From contig NZ_WOWL01000001.1 of assembly GCF_009741265.1 (NCBI RefSeq), positions 2,542,001 through 2,606,000 of the forward strand: a stretch of DNA of 64,000 nt, read 5' to 3'. The DNA comes from Pseudarthrobacter sp. GA104. Its GTDB lineage: Bacteria > Actinomycetota > Actinomycetes > Actinomycetales > Micrococcaceae. The position numbers and the translations under genes were made by a program. Shown here piece after piece: positions 38,696 to 48,015 of this stretch. Every line of letters begins with the position of its first letter. Within the stretch, counting starts at the first letter, position 1. The notes under the pieces were generated by a model. That model worked only from the letters and a program-made list of their open reading frames with translations. It did no database searches and was not told the origin of the DNA.

Positions 38696-38837
38696 CCGCT
38701 GAGCTGGCGTGCGCCCCCTGCACACAGGGCAATCGTGCCACGCGAAGGCGGTGCGGAACAGTGGCCGGGCCCCGGCGGCCGGCGGGAGTGGCGGCAGCAG
38801 CGTGGCCTGACGCCGGCTGCGGCCCTGCAGGAAGGTC

Positions 38838-39761
38838 CTACAGCCGGCGGTAGCAGAGATCGAAGATCAGACGCCCGGCCTCGTGGGCCTTGGCCTCGAA
38901 GCTGGTCCGGATCCTTCCTTCGAACCGGGGCGCCCAGCCTCCGGTTTCGTCGATTCCTTCGTTGGGTCCGGTGTGCTCGGTGCTGACGGGGGCGCGGCCC
39001 TCCCGGACCGGTGCTCCGCCAACGACGGACTCGACGCCCGACTGCCACACCTGCGTGAGGGGGCTTTCGGGCCCGCGGCGCTCGCCGGTGTGCAGGTTTT
39101 CAAAGTCCTTGGAACCTGCCAGGACATCCCGGACGTGGACGGCGTAGTTGGACCAGTCGGTGGCGATCCGCCACAGGCCGCCCGGCTTCAGGGCACGGGC
39201 CGCGAGGTCCGCAAACTCCGGCTGGATGAGGCGGCGCTTGTGGTGCCGGGACTTGTGCCACGGATCGGGAAAAAAGACCCAGAGTTCGCTGACGGAGCCC
39301 GCCGGGAGCATCGTGGCCAGGACCTCGGGGGCGTTGGCCTCCACCACCCGGACATTGCTGAGGCCGCGGCTGTTGATCTTGATGATGGTATTGGCCAGGC
39401 CCGGGGTGTAGACCTCGACTGCCAGGAAGTCGGTGTCCGGGTTCTGCTCGGCGGCGTGGCACACGGCGTCGCCCAGGCCCGAGCCGATCTCCACTATGAG
39501 GGGAGCCTTGCGGCCGAACTCGGCTTCGGCGTCGAACGTGTAGTCGGGGTGGACCGAGGTGTTCGCAATGTGGCGGGGGACGTCCACTGCCCACCGTTCC
39601 GCATGCTCCTCCCAGGCTGCCTGCCGGCGGCCCTGCAGGCGCGTGCCGCGGCGGACGAAGCTGACCGGCCGGCCGCCGTACGTGCCGAAGGAAGCCTGCG
39701 TCCCCGGCGTGACGGGCCTCGGGACATGCGGCTGCTGGGGGTTTTCTGGGGATTCGCTCAT
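38838..39761 (-). CDS. trmB: tRNA (guanine-N7-)-methyltransferase
   Basis: 307 residues; methylates G46 of tRNA with S-adenosylmethionine. Motifs are VEIGSGLGDAVCHAAEQNPDTDFLAVEV (cofactor site), ELWVFFPDPWHKSRHHKRRLIQPEF (the PDPWHKxRHxKRR signature) and GGLWRIATDWSNYAVHV. A 60-residue N-terminal extension (SFGTYGGRPVSFVRRGTRLQGRRQAAWEEH) is typical of actinobacterial TrmB. ATG 39761 follows GGAAG. Confidence 0.95.
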   Translation of the reverse strand: MSESPENPQQPHVPRPVTPGTQASFGTYGGRPVSFVRRGTRLQGRRQAAWEEHAERWAVDVPRHIANTSVHPDYTFDAEAEFGRKAPLIVEIGSGLGDAVCHAAEQNPDTDFLAVEVYTPGLANTIIKINSRGLSNVRVVEANAPEVLATMLPAGSVSELWVFFPDPWHKSRHHKRRLIQPEFADLAARALKPGGLWRIATDWSNYAVHVRDVLAGSKDFENLHTGERRGPESPLTQVWQSGVESVVGGAPVREGRAPVSTEHTGPNEGIDETGGWAPRFEGRIRTSFEAKAHEAGRLIFDLCYRRL

Positions 39762-39797
39762 CACTTCCAGAATAGCGGCGCACGGCCAATGCGCTGC

Positions 39798-40214
39798 TCA
39801 CAGTTTCCCCAACTGGTTCAGCGCAGGCCCCGCGGCCAGGGCAACCACTAAGCCGCCGATGCACAGTGCACCAGCAGCCCGCCGCCGCCCGGGCGATGAC
39901 TGCGGTTGGCCGTACACGATGGGGACGGACAGTGCCAGGGACGGCAGCGAAAAGAGGAGTGGCAGGCTGAAGAACACCAAAGGCACCAGCCAGGGCGTCT
40001 CTGAGGGGCCGTTGGACGGATACGTGGCAAGCATGGCAAACATGGCCAGCGGCGCAGTAATGGTCATGCTGGCAAGGGCAAGGCCGGCCAATATCAGGCT
40101 GGCGTTTGCTTTGCGGACGTTGCCGTGGACATGGGGCGCCCTACTCTCAGCCGGGGTTTCCCCAGCCTGCGACAGCCCGTGCCCACGTGGCTCATTCGGT
40201 GGCTGAATGCCCAT
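39798..40214 (-). CDS. Small membrane protein of unknown function
   Basis: 138 residues with three hydrophobic segments (SLILAGLALASMTITAPLAMFAML, WLVPLVFFSLPLLFSLPSLALSVPIVYG, AAGALCIGGLVVALAAGP). The ATG at 40214 has AGGAG four to five bases upstream. The open frame continues far beyond it, antisense to the MFS gene, but that part is not coding. DUF4190-like in general character; not assigned. Confidence 0.65.
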   Translation of the reverse strand: MGIQPPNEPRGHGLSQAGETPAESRAPHVHGNVRKANASLILAGLALASMTITAPLAMFAMLATYPSNGPSETPWLVPLVFFSLPLLFSLPSLALSVPIVYGQPQSSPGRRRAAGALCIGGLVVALAAGPALNQLGKL

Positions 40215-40370
40215 CACTCTCCTGTCGTTTGCGTGATCACTGTGCAACCTGCGGCTGCCGCGGACTGCTGCTGCGGGTTCCAACGTAGGCGCAGGGGCGG
40301 AACCGCCGGGAGGTGCCGCGGTCCATATGTGGATAACCAGGCAGCCAACCCATCCTGCAAGAATGGGCGG

Positions 40371-41690
40371 ATGAGGGAAGCGACCAACGCCGAGGCAAGG
40401 AACCGCCGGGCAGATGACCCTGCGGTGAAGGGGCAGCCAGGGACGCTGGTGGACGCAGAGGTTGACGAGACGCCCGCGCCCGGGCCCACCCAGGTTGGCA
40501 GCCGCCGGCAGCTCGTATACCTGGGGCTGTGCCTGGTCCTGATCGGACTGAACCTGCGGACAGTCTTTTCCAGCTTCTCCGCAGTCTTCCCCGAGGTAAC
40601 GGCCCAGGCAGCCCTGCCCGGCTGGGCCGTGGTGGTGCTGACCACCGTGCCCGTCACGCTGCTGGGCGTGTTCGCACCCCTGGCCCCCGTACTGGCCAGG
40701 CGGTTTGGTGCCGAGCGCGTGCTCCTCGGCGCCATGGCGGTGCTTACGGCAGGGCTGTTGCTGCGTCCCGCTGAACTCGGCCTGCCGGGAACCGGGCAGG
40801 CCGCCGGCCACCTGCCCGCGCTCCTGGCCGGGACAGCGGCCTGCGGGGCGGCCATCGCCCTGTGCAACGTGCTGCTGCCCGGGCTGGTCAAGCGCGACTT
40901 CCCGCACCGGCTGGGCTTGATGGGCGGGCTCTACACCACGGCCATCTGCGCCTCGGCGGCGTTGGGGGCCGGCTTCACCTACCCGGTCTACACGGCAACG
41001 GGCGAGTGGACCCTGGCGCTGTGGTCCTGGGCGGTGCCTGCCGCCGTCGTCCTTCTGTTGTTCCTCCCGGTGGCCCTCCGACAGCCGCGCATCCGGCACC
41101 AGGCCGTCCGGGACGGCGTGAACGTGTGGCGCTCCCCGGTGGCCTGGCAGGTGACCATCTTTATGGTGCTGCAGGCCATGATGTCCTTCAGCGTCTTCGC
41201 CTGGCTGGCGCCGATCCTCCGGGAACGGGGTGTGGACGGGGCAACGGCGGGGCTGATCGTCTCGATGTCCATCGTGCTGCAGATGCTCGGCTCGTTGTTC
41301 GCGCCCGCACTTGCCGCCAGGTTGAAGGACCAGCGTGCCATCAACACCGCCGTGGCCCTCCTGACCGGGGCAGGTTTCGCGCTCAGCATCTTCGGCCCCC
41401 TGGACCTGGTCTGGGTGTGGGCGGGCCTGCTGGGGCTGGGCCAGGGGAGCCTGACCGCCGTGGCGCTGACCATGATCATGCTGCGGACCCGTGACGGGCA
41501 CACCGCCGCACACCTGTCCGGAATGATGCAGGGCGTGGGCTACGGGCTGGGCTCCACCGGCACGCTGATGGTGGGCCAGCTGCACCAGGCCACAGGGTCC
41601 TTCACCGCCGCGGGTGTCCTGTTCCTGGTGGTGGGCCTGCTGGCGGGGATCTTCGGATACCGCGCCGGCCGCAACCGGTTCGTCAGTTAG
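40371..41690 (+). CDS. CynX/NimT-family MFS transporter
   Basis: 439 residues, 12 membrane segments. The first helix LVYLGLCLVLIGLNLRTVFSSFSAVFPEV is typical of the cyanate/nitroimidazole (CynX/NimT) branch. ATG 40371 is chosen because upstream codons are not protein-like; the Shine-Dalgarno (GGGCGG) is poor. A second MFS gene follows in the same direction after 13 bases. Substrate unknown. Confidence 0.8.
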   Translation: MREATNAEARNRRADDPAVKGQPGTLVDAEVDETPAPGPTQVGSRRQLVYLGLCLVLIGLNLRTVFSSFSAVFPEVTAQAALPGWAVVVLTTVPVTLLGVFAPLAPVLARRFGAERVLLGAMAVLTAGLLLRPAELGLPGTGQAAGHLPALLAGTAACGAAIALCNVLLPGLVKRDFPHRLGLMGGLYTTAICASAALGAGFTYPVYTATGEWTLALWSWAVPAAVVLLLFLPVALRQPRIRHQAVRDGVNVWRSPVAWQVTIFMVLQAMMSFSVFAWLAPILRERGVDGATAGLIVSMSIVLQMLGSLFAPALAARLKDQRAINTAVALLTGAGFALSIFGPLDLVWVWAGLLGLGQGSLTAVALTMIMLRTRDGHTAAHLSGMMQGVGYGLGSTGTLMVGQLHQATGSFTAAGVLFLVVGLLAGIFGYRAGRNRFVS

Positions 41691-41703
41691 GGGCCGGGCT
41701 GCC

Positions 41704-43104
41704 GTGCAGGATTCCGTTGTTCCAGCCACCCGTCCCGCCGCGGGCATTCTCCGGGGGCCGTACCTCTGGGTGACCGTGGGCACGTGCGCCCTGGTGTTCC
41801 TGGCGGCGTTCGAATCCCTGGCCGTCACCACCATCATGCCCCTGGTCAGCCGCGAACTCGACGGCGCAGGACTCTACGCGCTCGCGTTTGCCGGCCCGCT
41901 GGCAACAGGGGTGATCGGCATGGTTGCCGCCGGAAACTGGTCCGACCGGCGCGGCCCCACAGCCCCGCTCTATGCCTCCGCGGCCTTGTTTGTGCTGGGC
42001 CTGCTGATTGCCGGAACCGCGGTGTCCATGCCCGTGCTGGTTGCAGGCCGCCTGGTGCAGGGCCTGGGCGGGGGAGCCCTGACAGTGGCGCTGTATGTGC
42101 TGGTGGCGCGCATCTATCCCGGCGCCCTGCACCCCAAGATCTTTGCCGCGTTCTCCGCGGCGTGGGTGGTCCCGTCCCTGGTGGGGCCCTTTGCGGCCGG
42201 GATCGTTGCGCAGGTCTTCAGCTGGCACTGGGTTTTCCTGGGCGTCGTGGGGCTGGTCATCCCCGCCCTGCTGATGATCGCGCCTGTGCTCCGGGGACTG
42301 GAACCCCCTCCCGGACCGGCCGGGGAGTCGCATCCGCCGCCACCCTGGGCGCTGGGCCGGTTGGCCTGGGCAACCCTGGCGGCGCTCGCCGTGCTGGGGC
42401 TCAACCTGTCACGGGAGATCCGGATCCCCGGCGTTCCCGCCGCTCCGGCACTCCTGGCGGCCGCCGCCGTCGTGATTGCCCTGCTGGCCGTCCGCCCGCT
42501 GGTGCCGCGGGGCACCCTCACCGCCCGCCGCGGCTTGCCCAGCGTGATCCTGGTGCGCGGGCTCGCCTCGGCCGCGTTCTTCGGGGCCGAGGTTTACCTG
42601 CCATACCTGCTGATCGAGCAGTACGCCTTTTCGCCCACCTTCGCCGGCCTTACGCTTACCGGCGGGGCGCTGGCCTGGGCAGGAGCGGCGGCAGTGCAGG
42701 GCCGCCTGGGCAGCAGGCTGTCCCATCGCCGTGCGGCGGGCATCGGCGCGCTGATGGTCCTCGGGGCGGTGATCCTCGCCCTGGCCACCACCGCGCTCCA
42801 CTGGCCTGCCGCCGTCGCGATTGCCGGCTGGATTTTCGCCGGCGGCGGCATGGGGCTGCTGTATCCGCGGCTCAGTGTCATGACCCTCGCCCTGTCCAGC
42901 AAGGAGAACGAGGGCTTCAACAGCTCCGCCATGTCCATCGCGGACTCGCTGGGCGGGGCGCTGGCCCTCGCTGCGACGGGCATCGTCTTCGCAGCGTTTA
43001 CGACGACGACGGAATCCTTCGCCGGGGTCTTTGGCCTTGCCGCCGTGCTCGCCGTAGCCGCGGCCGCCGTCGCGCCCCGGGTCACCGGCCGCCCGCGCAC
43101 GTAG
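41704..43104 (+). CDS. MFS drug-efflux-type transporter
   Basis: 466 residues, about 12-14 helices. Motif A-like loop AAGNWSDRRGPTAPLYAS, motif C-like VVPSLVGPFAAGIVAQVFSWHWVFLGV, early acidic residue in AAFESLAVTTIMPLVSREL. The start is GTG 41704, in frame with a longer open frame that overlaps the preceding gene. Probably cotranscribed with the CynX-like gene. Multidrug or antibiotic export is a family-level guess. Confidence 0.8.
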   Translation: MQDSVVPATRPAAGILRGPYLWVTVGTCALVFLAAFESLAVTTIMPLVSRELDGAGLYALAFAGPLATGVIGMVAAGNWSDRRGPTAPLYASAALFVLGLLIAGTAVSMPVLVAGRLVQGLGGGALTVALYVLVARIYPGALHPKIFAAFSAAWVVPSLVGPFAAGIVAQVFSWHWVFLGVVGLVIPALLMIAPVLRGLEPPPGPAGESHPPPPWALGRLAWATLAALAVLGLNLSREIRIPGVPAAPALLAAAAVVIALLAVRPLVPRGTLTARRGLPSVILVRGLASAAFFGAEVYLPYLLIEQYAFSPTFAGLTLTGGALAWAGAAAVQGRLGSRLSHRRAAGIGALMVLGAVILALATTALHWPAAVAIAGWIFAGGGMGLLYPRLSVMTLALSSKENEGFNSSAMSIADSLGGALALAATGIVFAAFTTTTESFAGVFGLAAVLAVAAAAVAPRVTGRPRT

Positions 43105-43167
43105 CGCGCCCGACGGAGCTCCCGGGCAGGTCTGATTCCTGTGGCTGGCCTGATTCCTGGCGCGGGG

Positions 43168-43938
43168 TCAGGGCAACCGGGTGGCCCGCAGGACGACGTC
43201 GGCGATCGTTGCGTGCTGGCCGTCAGGCCCCGTGACCGGCCGCTCCCGGCTGGTCTGGACCTCCAGCTGCCATTCGGGGCTGTCCAGTCCCAGCTCCCGG
43301 ACGAGCTCGTCACCGGTGTAGAACATCCCCCTGTGGTCGTGCCCGCCGCCCCACGGCGGCAGCCTGTCCGGGTGGTGGCCCACCACCAGCAGCGTGCCGC
43401 CGCGCTTGACTGCCGCCGCGGCGGTGCGGAGCGGGCCCTGCCAGGTGAGCTCCTGCGAGTGCAGGAACTGCGATGTCACCAGGTCGAAGGCGTCCCCGGG
43501 ATCCCATTGGTCAAGGTCAGCCTGCTGCCAGGTGATCCGGCTTCCGATGGCGCCCTCCGCGGCATGGACGCTTTCGCGGGCCAGCCCGGCCTTTTCATGG
43601 GAACGTGCCCGGTCCAGGGCCACCGCGGAGACGTCGACGGCGGTGACTGTCCACCCCTGCCGGGCAAGCCAGATGGCATCAGCTCCTTCGCCGCAGCCGA
43701 GGTCCAGCGCTTTCCCGGGACGGAGGCCGCCGGCTTCCCGCACCAGCTGGGGGTTGGGCTTGCCGCTCCACAGCCGGGGTTTGCTGCGGTAGCGGTCGTC
43801 CCAGATGGCCGCGGCATCGGCTCCGGCGTGTACTGCCACGCCCTCGGCGAACGTGCCGCCGGAGGGGCCGGCGTCGTGCAGCTTCTGCTGCGGTGCAGGA
43901 TGCTGCGCTTCATTCCGGTGGGGCGCGTGTTCACTCAT
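43168..43938 (-). CDS. Class I SAM-dependent methyltransferase
   Basis: 256 residues. Cofactor motif KALDLGCGEGADAIWLARQGWTVTAVDVS with acidic loop end, then TWQQADLDQWDPGDAFDLVTSQFLHSQE and GGTLLVVGHHPDR. This subgroup contains thiopurine or tellurite-type methyltransferases and small-molecule enzymes; the substrate is not evident. It converges with the MFS operon; its upstream region carries inverted repeat copy B. Confidence 0.8.
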   Translation of the reverse strand: MSEHAPHRNEAQHPAPQQKLHDAGPSGGTFAEGVAVHAGADAAAIWDDRYRSKPRLWSGKPNPQLVREAGGLRPGKALDLGCGEGADAIWLARQGWTVTAVDVSAVALDRARSHEKAGLARESVHAAEGAIGSRITWQQADLDQWDPGDAFDLVTSQFLHSQELTWQGPLRTAAAAVKRGGTLLVVGHHPDRLPPWGGGHDHRGMFYTGDELVRELGLDSPEWQLEVQTSRERPVTGPDGQHATIADVVLRATRLP

Positions 43939-43975
43939 GCCTCAAGCCTGCCCCGGCCCCGGGCCCAAGGCAACG

Positions 43976-44041
43976 CCCAACTAGGTAGCGCTAAGTGTCG
44001 TTTTCAGGGGTCAAAACGACACTTGGCGCTACCTAGTTGGG
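43976..44041. repeat. Long intergenic inverted repeat, copy B
   Basis: Arms of 29 bp (43976-44004 and 44013-44041), one G-U-compatible mismatch, 8-base loop unrelated to that of copy A. Lies between the divergent methyltransferase and DEAD-box helicase genes. Confidence 0.85.
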
Positions 44042-44073
44042 AGGGGCGGAAATGGGGAGCGGTCCCGGGATGC

Positions 44074-44155
44074 TAGACTGGTGGAACTTGATGTGCAGTG
44101 ATGCCCAGGTTTTCCGGTGTGAAGGTCCTCCTTCATCCAGGGACTGGGCTTTTTT
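44074..44155 (+). promoter_or_regulatory. Structured leader/attenuator upstream of the DEAD-box helicase
   Basis: A -10-like TAGACT (44074-44079) precedes a 23-codon frame (ATG 44091 to TGA 44162). Inside it, GCCCAG (44103-44108) pairs with CTGGGC (44144-44149), followed by six T, enclosing a second hairpin TGAAGG-TCCT-CCTTCA (44120-44135). This has the form of an intrinsic terminator in the 5' leader. About 165 bp of further untranslated leader follow. Confidence 0.5.
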
Positions 44156-44321
44156 CATGTGAGAGGCACATCCTGCGTCGATGAACGCGTTCCATTTGGT
44201 CCCGGCCGCCGCTTTGCATAAGCGGCAGCAGGCTGGTTGATCACCTGAATTTTCTTCGGCGAACCCTTGAGCCAACCGGCATCGGGGGCCGATATCCGCA
44301 CGGATACCGCCTGAAAGACCT

Positions 44322-46214
44322 TTGACTTTGACTACATTTGCTGCCCTCGGCACGCCCAAAGCCCTTGCTGACACCCTCACCGCCCAGGGAATCGAAACCC
44401 CGTTCCCCATCCAGGTGAAGACCCTCCCTGACACCCTTGCAGGACGCGACGTCCTGGGCCGAGGCCGCACCGGCTCCGGCAAGACCATCGCTTTCGCCAT
44501 CCCGCTTGTAGCAAGACTCGCTGAGCGGGAAGCCAAGCACTTCCGCAAGCCCGGCCGCCCCATGGGCCTGGTCCTTGCACCTACCCGCGAACTGGCCACC
44601 CAGATCAACGCCACCATCGAGCCGCTGGCCAAGGCCGCCGGCCTGAACACCACCGTGATCTACGGCGGCATCTCCCAGGCCAGGCAGGAAAAGGCCCTGC
44701 GTGCCGGCGTCGACATTGTCATCGCCTGCCCCGGCCGCCTGGAGGACCTGATCCGCCAGCGCATCCTCACCCTTGAGGCCGTGGAAATCACCGTGCTGGA
44801 CGAAGCGGACCACATGGCCGACCTCGGCTTCTTGCCCGTAGTGAAGAAGCTCATGGACATGACCCCCAGCCAGGGCCAGCGCCTGCTCTTCTCCGCCACC
44901 CTGGACAACGGTGTGGACAAGATCGTCCAGCGCTACCTGTCCAACCCGCTGACCCATTCCGTGGATGACCCGCAGGCCGCGGTCACCACCATGGAGCACC
45001 ACGTCCTGGTGGTCAACGACCAGACCGTCAAGAAGCAGCTGATCGTGGAGCTTGCCTCCGGCGCCGGCCGCCGTGTCCTCTTCATGCGGACCAAGCACCA
45101 CGCCCGCAAGCTTGCCAAGACCCTGACCGACGCCGGCATCCCCGCCGTCGACCTGCACGGCAACCTGTCGCAGAACGCCCGTGACCGCAACCTCGCCGAG
45201 TTCTCCAACGGTGACGTCCGCGTCCTGGTGGCCACCGACGTCGCCGCCCGCGGTGTTCACGTGGACGACGTCGAACTGGTCATCCACGTCGATCCGCCCA
45301 CCGAGCACAAGGCATACCTGCACCGTTCCGGCCGCACCGCCCGTGCCGGCTCCGACGGCACCGTGGTCACGCTGACCCTCCCGGAGCAGCAGTCCGACGT
45401 GAAGAAGCTGATGAAGGCCGCCGGCGTCGAGGTCAACTTCGAGCGCGTCACCGCCAACTCACCGCTGGTTGCAGAACTCGTGGGCGAGATGGCCGACAAG
45501 ATTGATCCGCGCACCCGCGCAGCACTGCTGGCCAAGAAAGCCGCGCAGCAGGGCGGCGGCGCCTCCACCGGTGCCAACGCCGAGCGCAAGCGCGCCCGCC
45601 GGCAGGCCGCACCCACCACGGGTGGCCGTGGCGGACGGGGCGGACGGGGCAAGGTTTCGGCCGAGCCCGTCCGCACCGATGTTCCCCGCGCCGAGCGCCG
45701 GGCCGTGGCCTTCGAGGGCCGCACCGAAGCCCGCGCAGCATTCGACCGGGTGGCTGAGCAGAACGAGGACCGCGCCATTGCGGCGGCGGCGGCACGGCGC
45801 AACAACCGTGGCCGCGTCACCGCTTCCACGCACCGCAACGACGTCCCCGCAGCAGGTGGCCGTGCATCGGCTGGCCGCGGTTCGGACGGCCGTGCAGAAT
45901 CACGCGTCACCCGCAGCGACGCCCCGCGCGGCGGCACCGGGCGCCCGGCTACCTCGGGTGGCCAGCGCAGTGGTCGCCCGGCAACCGGCCAGCGGGCCGC
46001 AGCAGGTGCCGGTGCAGGTACCCGCGGTGGCGGTTCACGCTCCGCTGGTGCAGGTGCGGCCACCGGCGGCAACAAAGCCGTCTGGTCCTCCAACACCGGC
46101 GGCACCTCCGGCGGGTCCTACGGCTCAAGCAACGGCGGCGGCTCCGGCCGTCCCGCCCGCAGCGGTCCCCGCCGCGCGTCGGCTCCGGCGTCGAACGAGC
46201 GCCGCAGCCGCTAA
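44322..46214 (+). CDS. DEAD-box ATP-dependent RNA helicase with Arg/Gly-rich tail
   Basis: 630 residues. Q motif TPFPIQ, motif I GRTGSGKT (48-55), Ib PGRLEDL, DEAD (160-163), SAT (191-193), and VATDVAARGVHVDDV plus HRSGRTARAG in the second lobe. From about residue 400 the tail is low-complexity, rich in Arg, Gly and Ala (GGRGGRGGRGK), suited to RNA binding. The start is probably TTG 44322 (another in-frame TTG at 44328); no strong Shine-Dalgarno. Long structured leader upstream, as in cold-induced helicase genes. Confidence 0.88.
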   Translation: MTLTTFAALGTPKALADTLTAQGIETPFPIQVKTLPDTLAGRDVLGRGRTGSGKTIAFAIPLVARLAEREAKHFRKPGRPMGLVLAPTRELATQINATIEPLAKAAGLNTTVIYGGISQARQEKALRAGVDIVIACPGRLEDLIRQRILTLEAVEITVLDEADHMADLGFLPVVKKLMDMTPSQGQRLLFSATLDNGVDKIVQRYLSNPLTHSVDDPQAAVTTMEHHVLVVNDQTVKKQLIVELASGAGRRVLFMRTKHHARKLAKTLTDAGIPAVDLHGNLSQNARDRNLAEFSNGDVRVLVATDVAARGVHVDDVELVIHVDPPTEHKAYLHRSGRTARAGSDGTVVTLTLPEQQSDVKKLMKAAGVEVNFERVTANSPLVAELVGEMADKIDPRTRAALLAKKAAQQGGGASTGANAERKRARRQAAPTTGGRGGRGGRGKVSAEPVRTDVPRAERRAVAFEGRTEARAAFDRVAEQNEDRAIAAAAARRNNRGRVTASTHRNDVPAAGGRASAGRGSDGRAESRVTRSDAPRGGTGRPATSGGQRSGRPATGQRAAAGAGAGTRGGGSRSAGAGAATGGNKAVWSSNTGGTSGGSYGSSNGGGSGRPARSGPRRASAPASNERRSR

Positions 46215-46303
46215 CCTTTCGGACTTTCGCGCCCGAAACGGACGGCCGCTCCCGGGATCCCGGGAGCGGCCGTCCGATTCGGTAGCGGAAAGCGGCGGGG
46301 TGC

Positions 46304-46954
46304 TCACCAGCCGCGGGCGCGCCACTCCTCGAGGTGCGGCCGCTCGGCGCCCAGGGTTGTCGGCTTGCCGTGGCCCGGGTGGACGACGGCGGAGTCCGGG
46401 TAGGCGCCGAACAGCCGCTTGGTGACGTCGGACAGCAGCTGGCTGAAGCGCTCCGGATCCTTCTGGGTGTTGCCTACGCCGCCGGGGAACAGCGAGTCGC
46501 CGGAGAAAATGTGCGTTGGCCCCTCGGGGTCTTCATACACAAAGGCAGTCGAGCCCGGCGTGTGCCCGCGCAGGTGGACGGCCGTGAGCGAAAAGCCGTC
46601 CACGGCAACGGTGTCCCCGTGCCCAAGGGGCCGGTCCACTGCGACAGGCAACGCGCCGGCGTCGTCCGTTCCCGCAACGGTCGAAGCCCCGGTGGCGGCC
46701 ACCAGCTCCTTCAGCGCCCGGACATGGTCCCAGTGCTGGTGCGTGGTGGCGACTACGACCAGCCGGGCTGGTGCGGACGCGTCAGCGGCGCCGTCCTGCA
46801 GCAGCTGCTGGATGGCGGGAAGGTCGTCCGCGGCGTCGATCAGCACCTGCTCGCCGCTGCCTTTGGCTGTCAGCAGGTACACGTTGTTGTCCATTTCGCT
46901 GACTGAAATGCGGCGGATGGTCAGGGCGGGCAGGTCATACAGAAGTGAGTCCAT
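46304..46954 (-). CDS. MBL-fold metallo-hydrolase (glyoxalase II-like)
   Basis: 216 residues. Metal motif THQHWDH near residue 72, further ligands in HLRGHTPGS, FSGDSLFP and VVHPGHGKPT. These hydrolyse thioesters or similar bonds. ATG 46954 lies 10 bases after the stop of the aldo/keto reductase gene, so the pair is probably one operon, perhaps for detoxifying aldehydes. Confidence 0.85.
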   Translation of the reverse strand: MDSLLYDLPALTIRRISVSEMDNNVYLLTAKGSGEQVLIDAADDLPAIQQLLQDGAADASAPARLVVVATTHQHWDHVRALKELVAATGASTVAGTDDAGALPVAVDRPLGHGDTVAVDGFSLTAVHLRGHTPGSTAFVYEDPEGPTHIFSGDSLFPGGVGNTQKDPERFSQLLSDVTKRLFGAYPDSAVVHPGHGKPTTLGAERPHLEEWRARGW

Positions 46955-46964
46955 GGGCCTGAGT

Positions 46965-47957
46965 CTATTCACGGCCCTCGGACACCCAGTTGGGGTCCGC
47001 TGAGCGGGAACCGACGACGGCGGCCGAGGCCTGGTCCAAAGCGTCCAGTTGGGCCGGGGCGAGGTCCAGGGCCAGGGCGCCCAGGTTTTCGTCGATCCGG
47101 TGCCGCTTGCGGGTGCCGGGGATGGGGACCACCGGCAGGCCCAGCCGCCTGCCTTGGGCGAACAGCCAGGCGAGTGCCACCTGCGCGGGCGTTGCGCCCA
47201 GCTGGCCTGCCACGGACCGGACGGTGTCCACCACTGCCTGGTTGGCACTTGCAGCATCCAGGGCGAAACGGGGGATCCGGCGTCGGAAGTCCTTCTCGCC
47301 CAGGCTCGAGGCGTCCACGGTGCCGGTGAGGAATCCCCGGCCCAGCGGCGAATACGGTACAAAACCCACTCCCAGGGCGGCCGCGGCAGGAACAACGTTG
47401 CGTTCCACGTCGCGGCTCCAGATGGACCATTCACTCTGGACCGCCGCAATGGGGTGGACGGCGGAGGCGTCCTCCAACTCCTGGGCCGTCACTTCAGACA
47501 GCCCCAGGTGCTTGACCTTGCCCTGCTGCACAAGCTCCGCCATGGCCTCCACGGTTTCCACAATCGGAACGCGGAGGTCACGGCGGTGCATGTAGTAGAG
47601 GTCGATCACGTCTGTGCCCAGCCGTTGCAGGCTGCGGTCTACGGCCTGGCGGATGTAGCCGGCGTCGCCGCGGATGTCCGTGTACCCGTCAGCCGGCGTA
47701 CCCACCAACCCGAATTTGGTGGCCAGCTGGACCTCGTCCCGCCGCTCCTTCAGCAGCCGGGCGATCAGTTCCTCGTTGCTGCCCCCGCCATAGATGTCCG
47801 CGGTGTCAATGAAGCTGACACCGGAGTCGACGGCGTGATGCAGCGTCCGGAGCGCATCCTCCGCGTCCACCTCCCCGTAGACCGGCGTGAGCGCCATTCC
47901 GCCGAAGCCGAGGGGGCTGACGTTGAGGCCGTCGCCCAGTCCAACTGTGGAAGCCAT
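46965..47957 (-). CDS. Aldo/keto reductase
   Basis: 330 residues. Tetrad visible: Asp and Tyr in SFIDTADIYGGGSNE, Lys in VQLATKFGL, His in IDLYYMHRRD. NADPH-dependent reduction of aldehydes or ketones. ATG 47957 (AGGAG seven bases upstream) is chosen over an in-frame ATG at 47993. Confidence 0.88.
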   Translation of the reverse strand: MASTVGLGDGLNVSPLGFGGMALTPVYGEVDAEDALRTLHHAVDSGVSFIDTADIYGGGSNEELIARLLKERRDEVQLATKFGLVGTPADGYTDIRGDAGYIRQAVDRSLQRLGTDVIDLYYMHRRDLRVPIVETVEAMAELVQQGKVKHLGLSEVTAQELEDASAVHPIAAVQSEWSIWSRDVERNVVPAAAALGVGFVPYSPLGRGFLTGTVDASSLGEKDFRRRIPRFALDAASANQAVVDTVRSVAGQLGATPAQVALAWLFAQGRRLGLPVVPIPGTRKRHRIDENLGALALDLAPAQLDALDQASAAVVGSRSADPNWVSEGRE

Positions 47958-48015
47958 GGGTTCTCCTGTTCGTTTGCTCTTGTTCAGGTTCAAATATTCA
48001 CAATCGCGGCACGGC

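Noticed and set aside
39798..41837. 679-codon frame on the minus strand
   Set aside because: Only the last 138 codons (from ATG 40214) look like a protein; the rest is antisense to a clear MFS transporter and rich in Gln/Gly/His typical of shadow frames.
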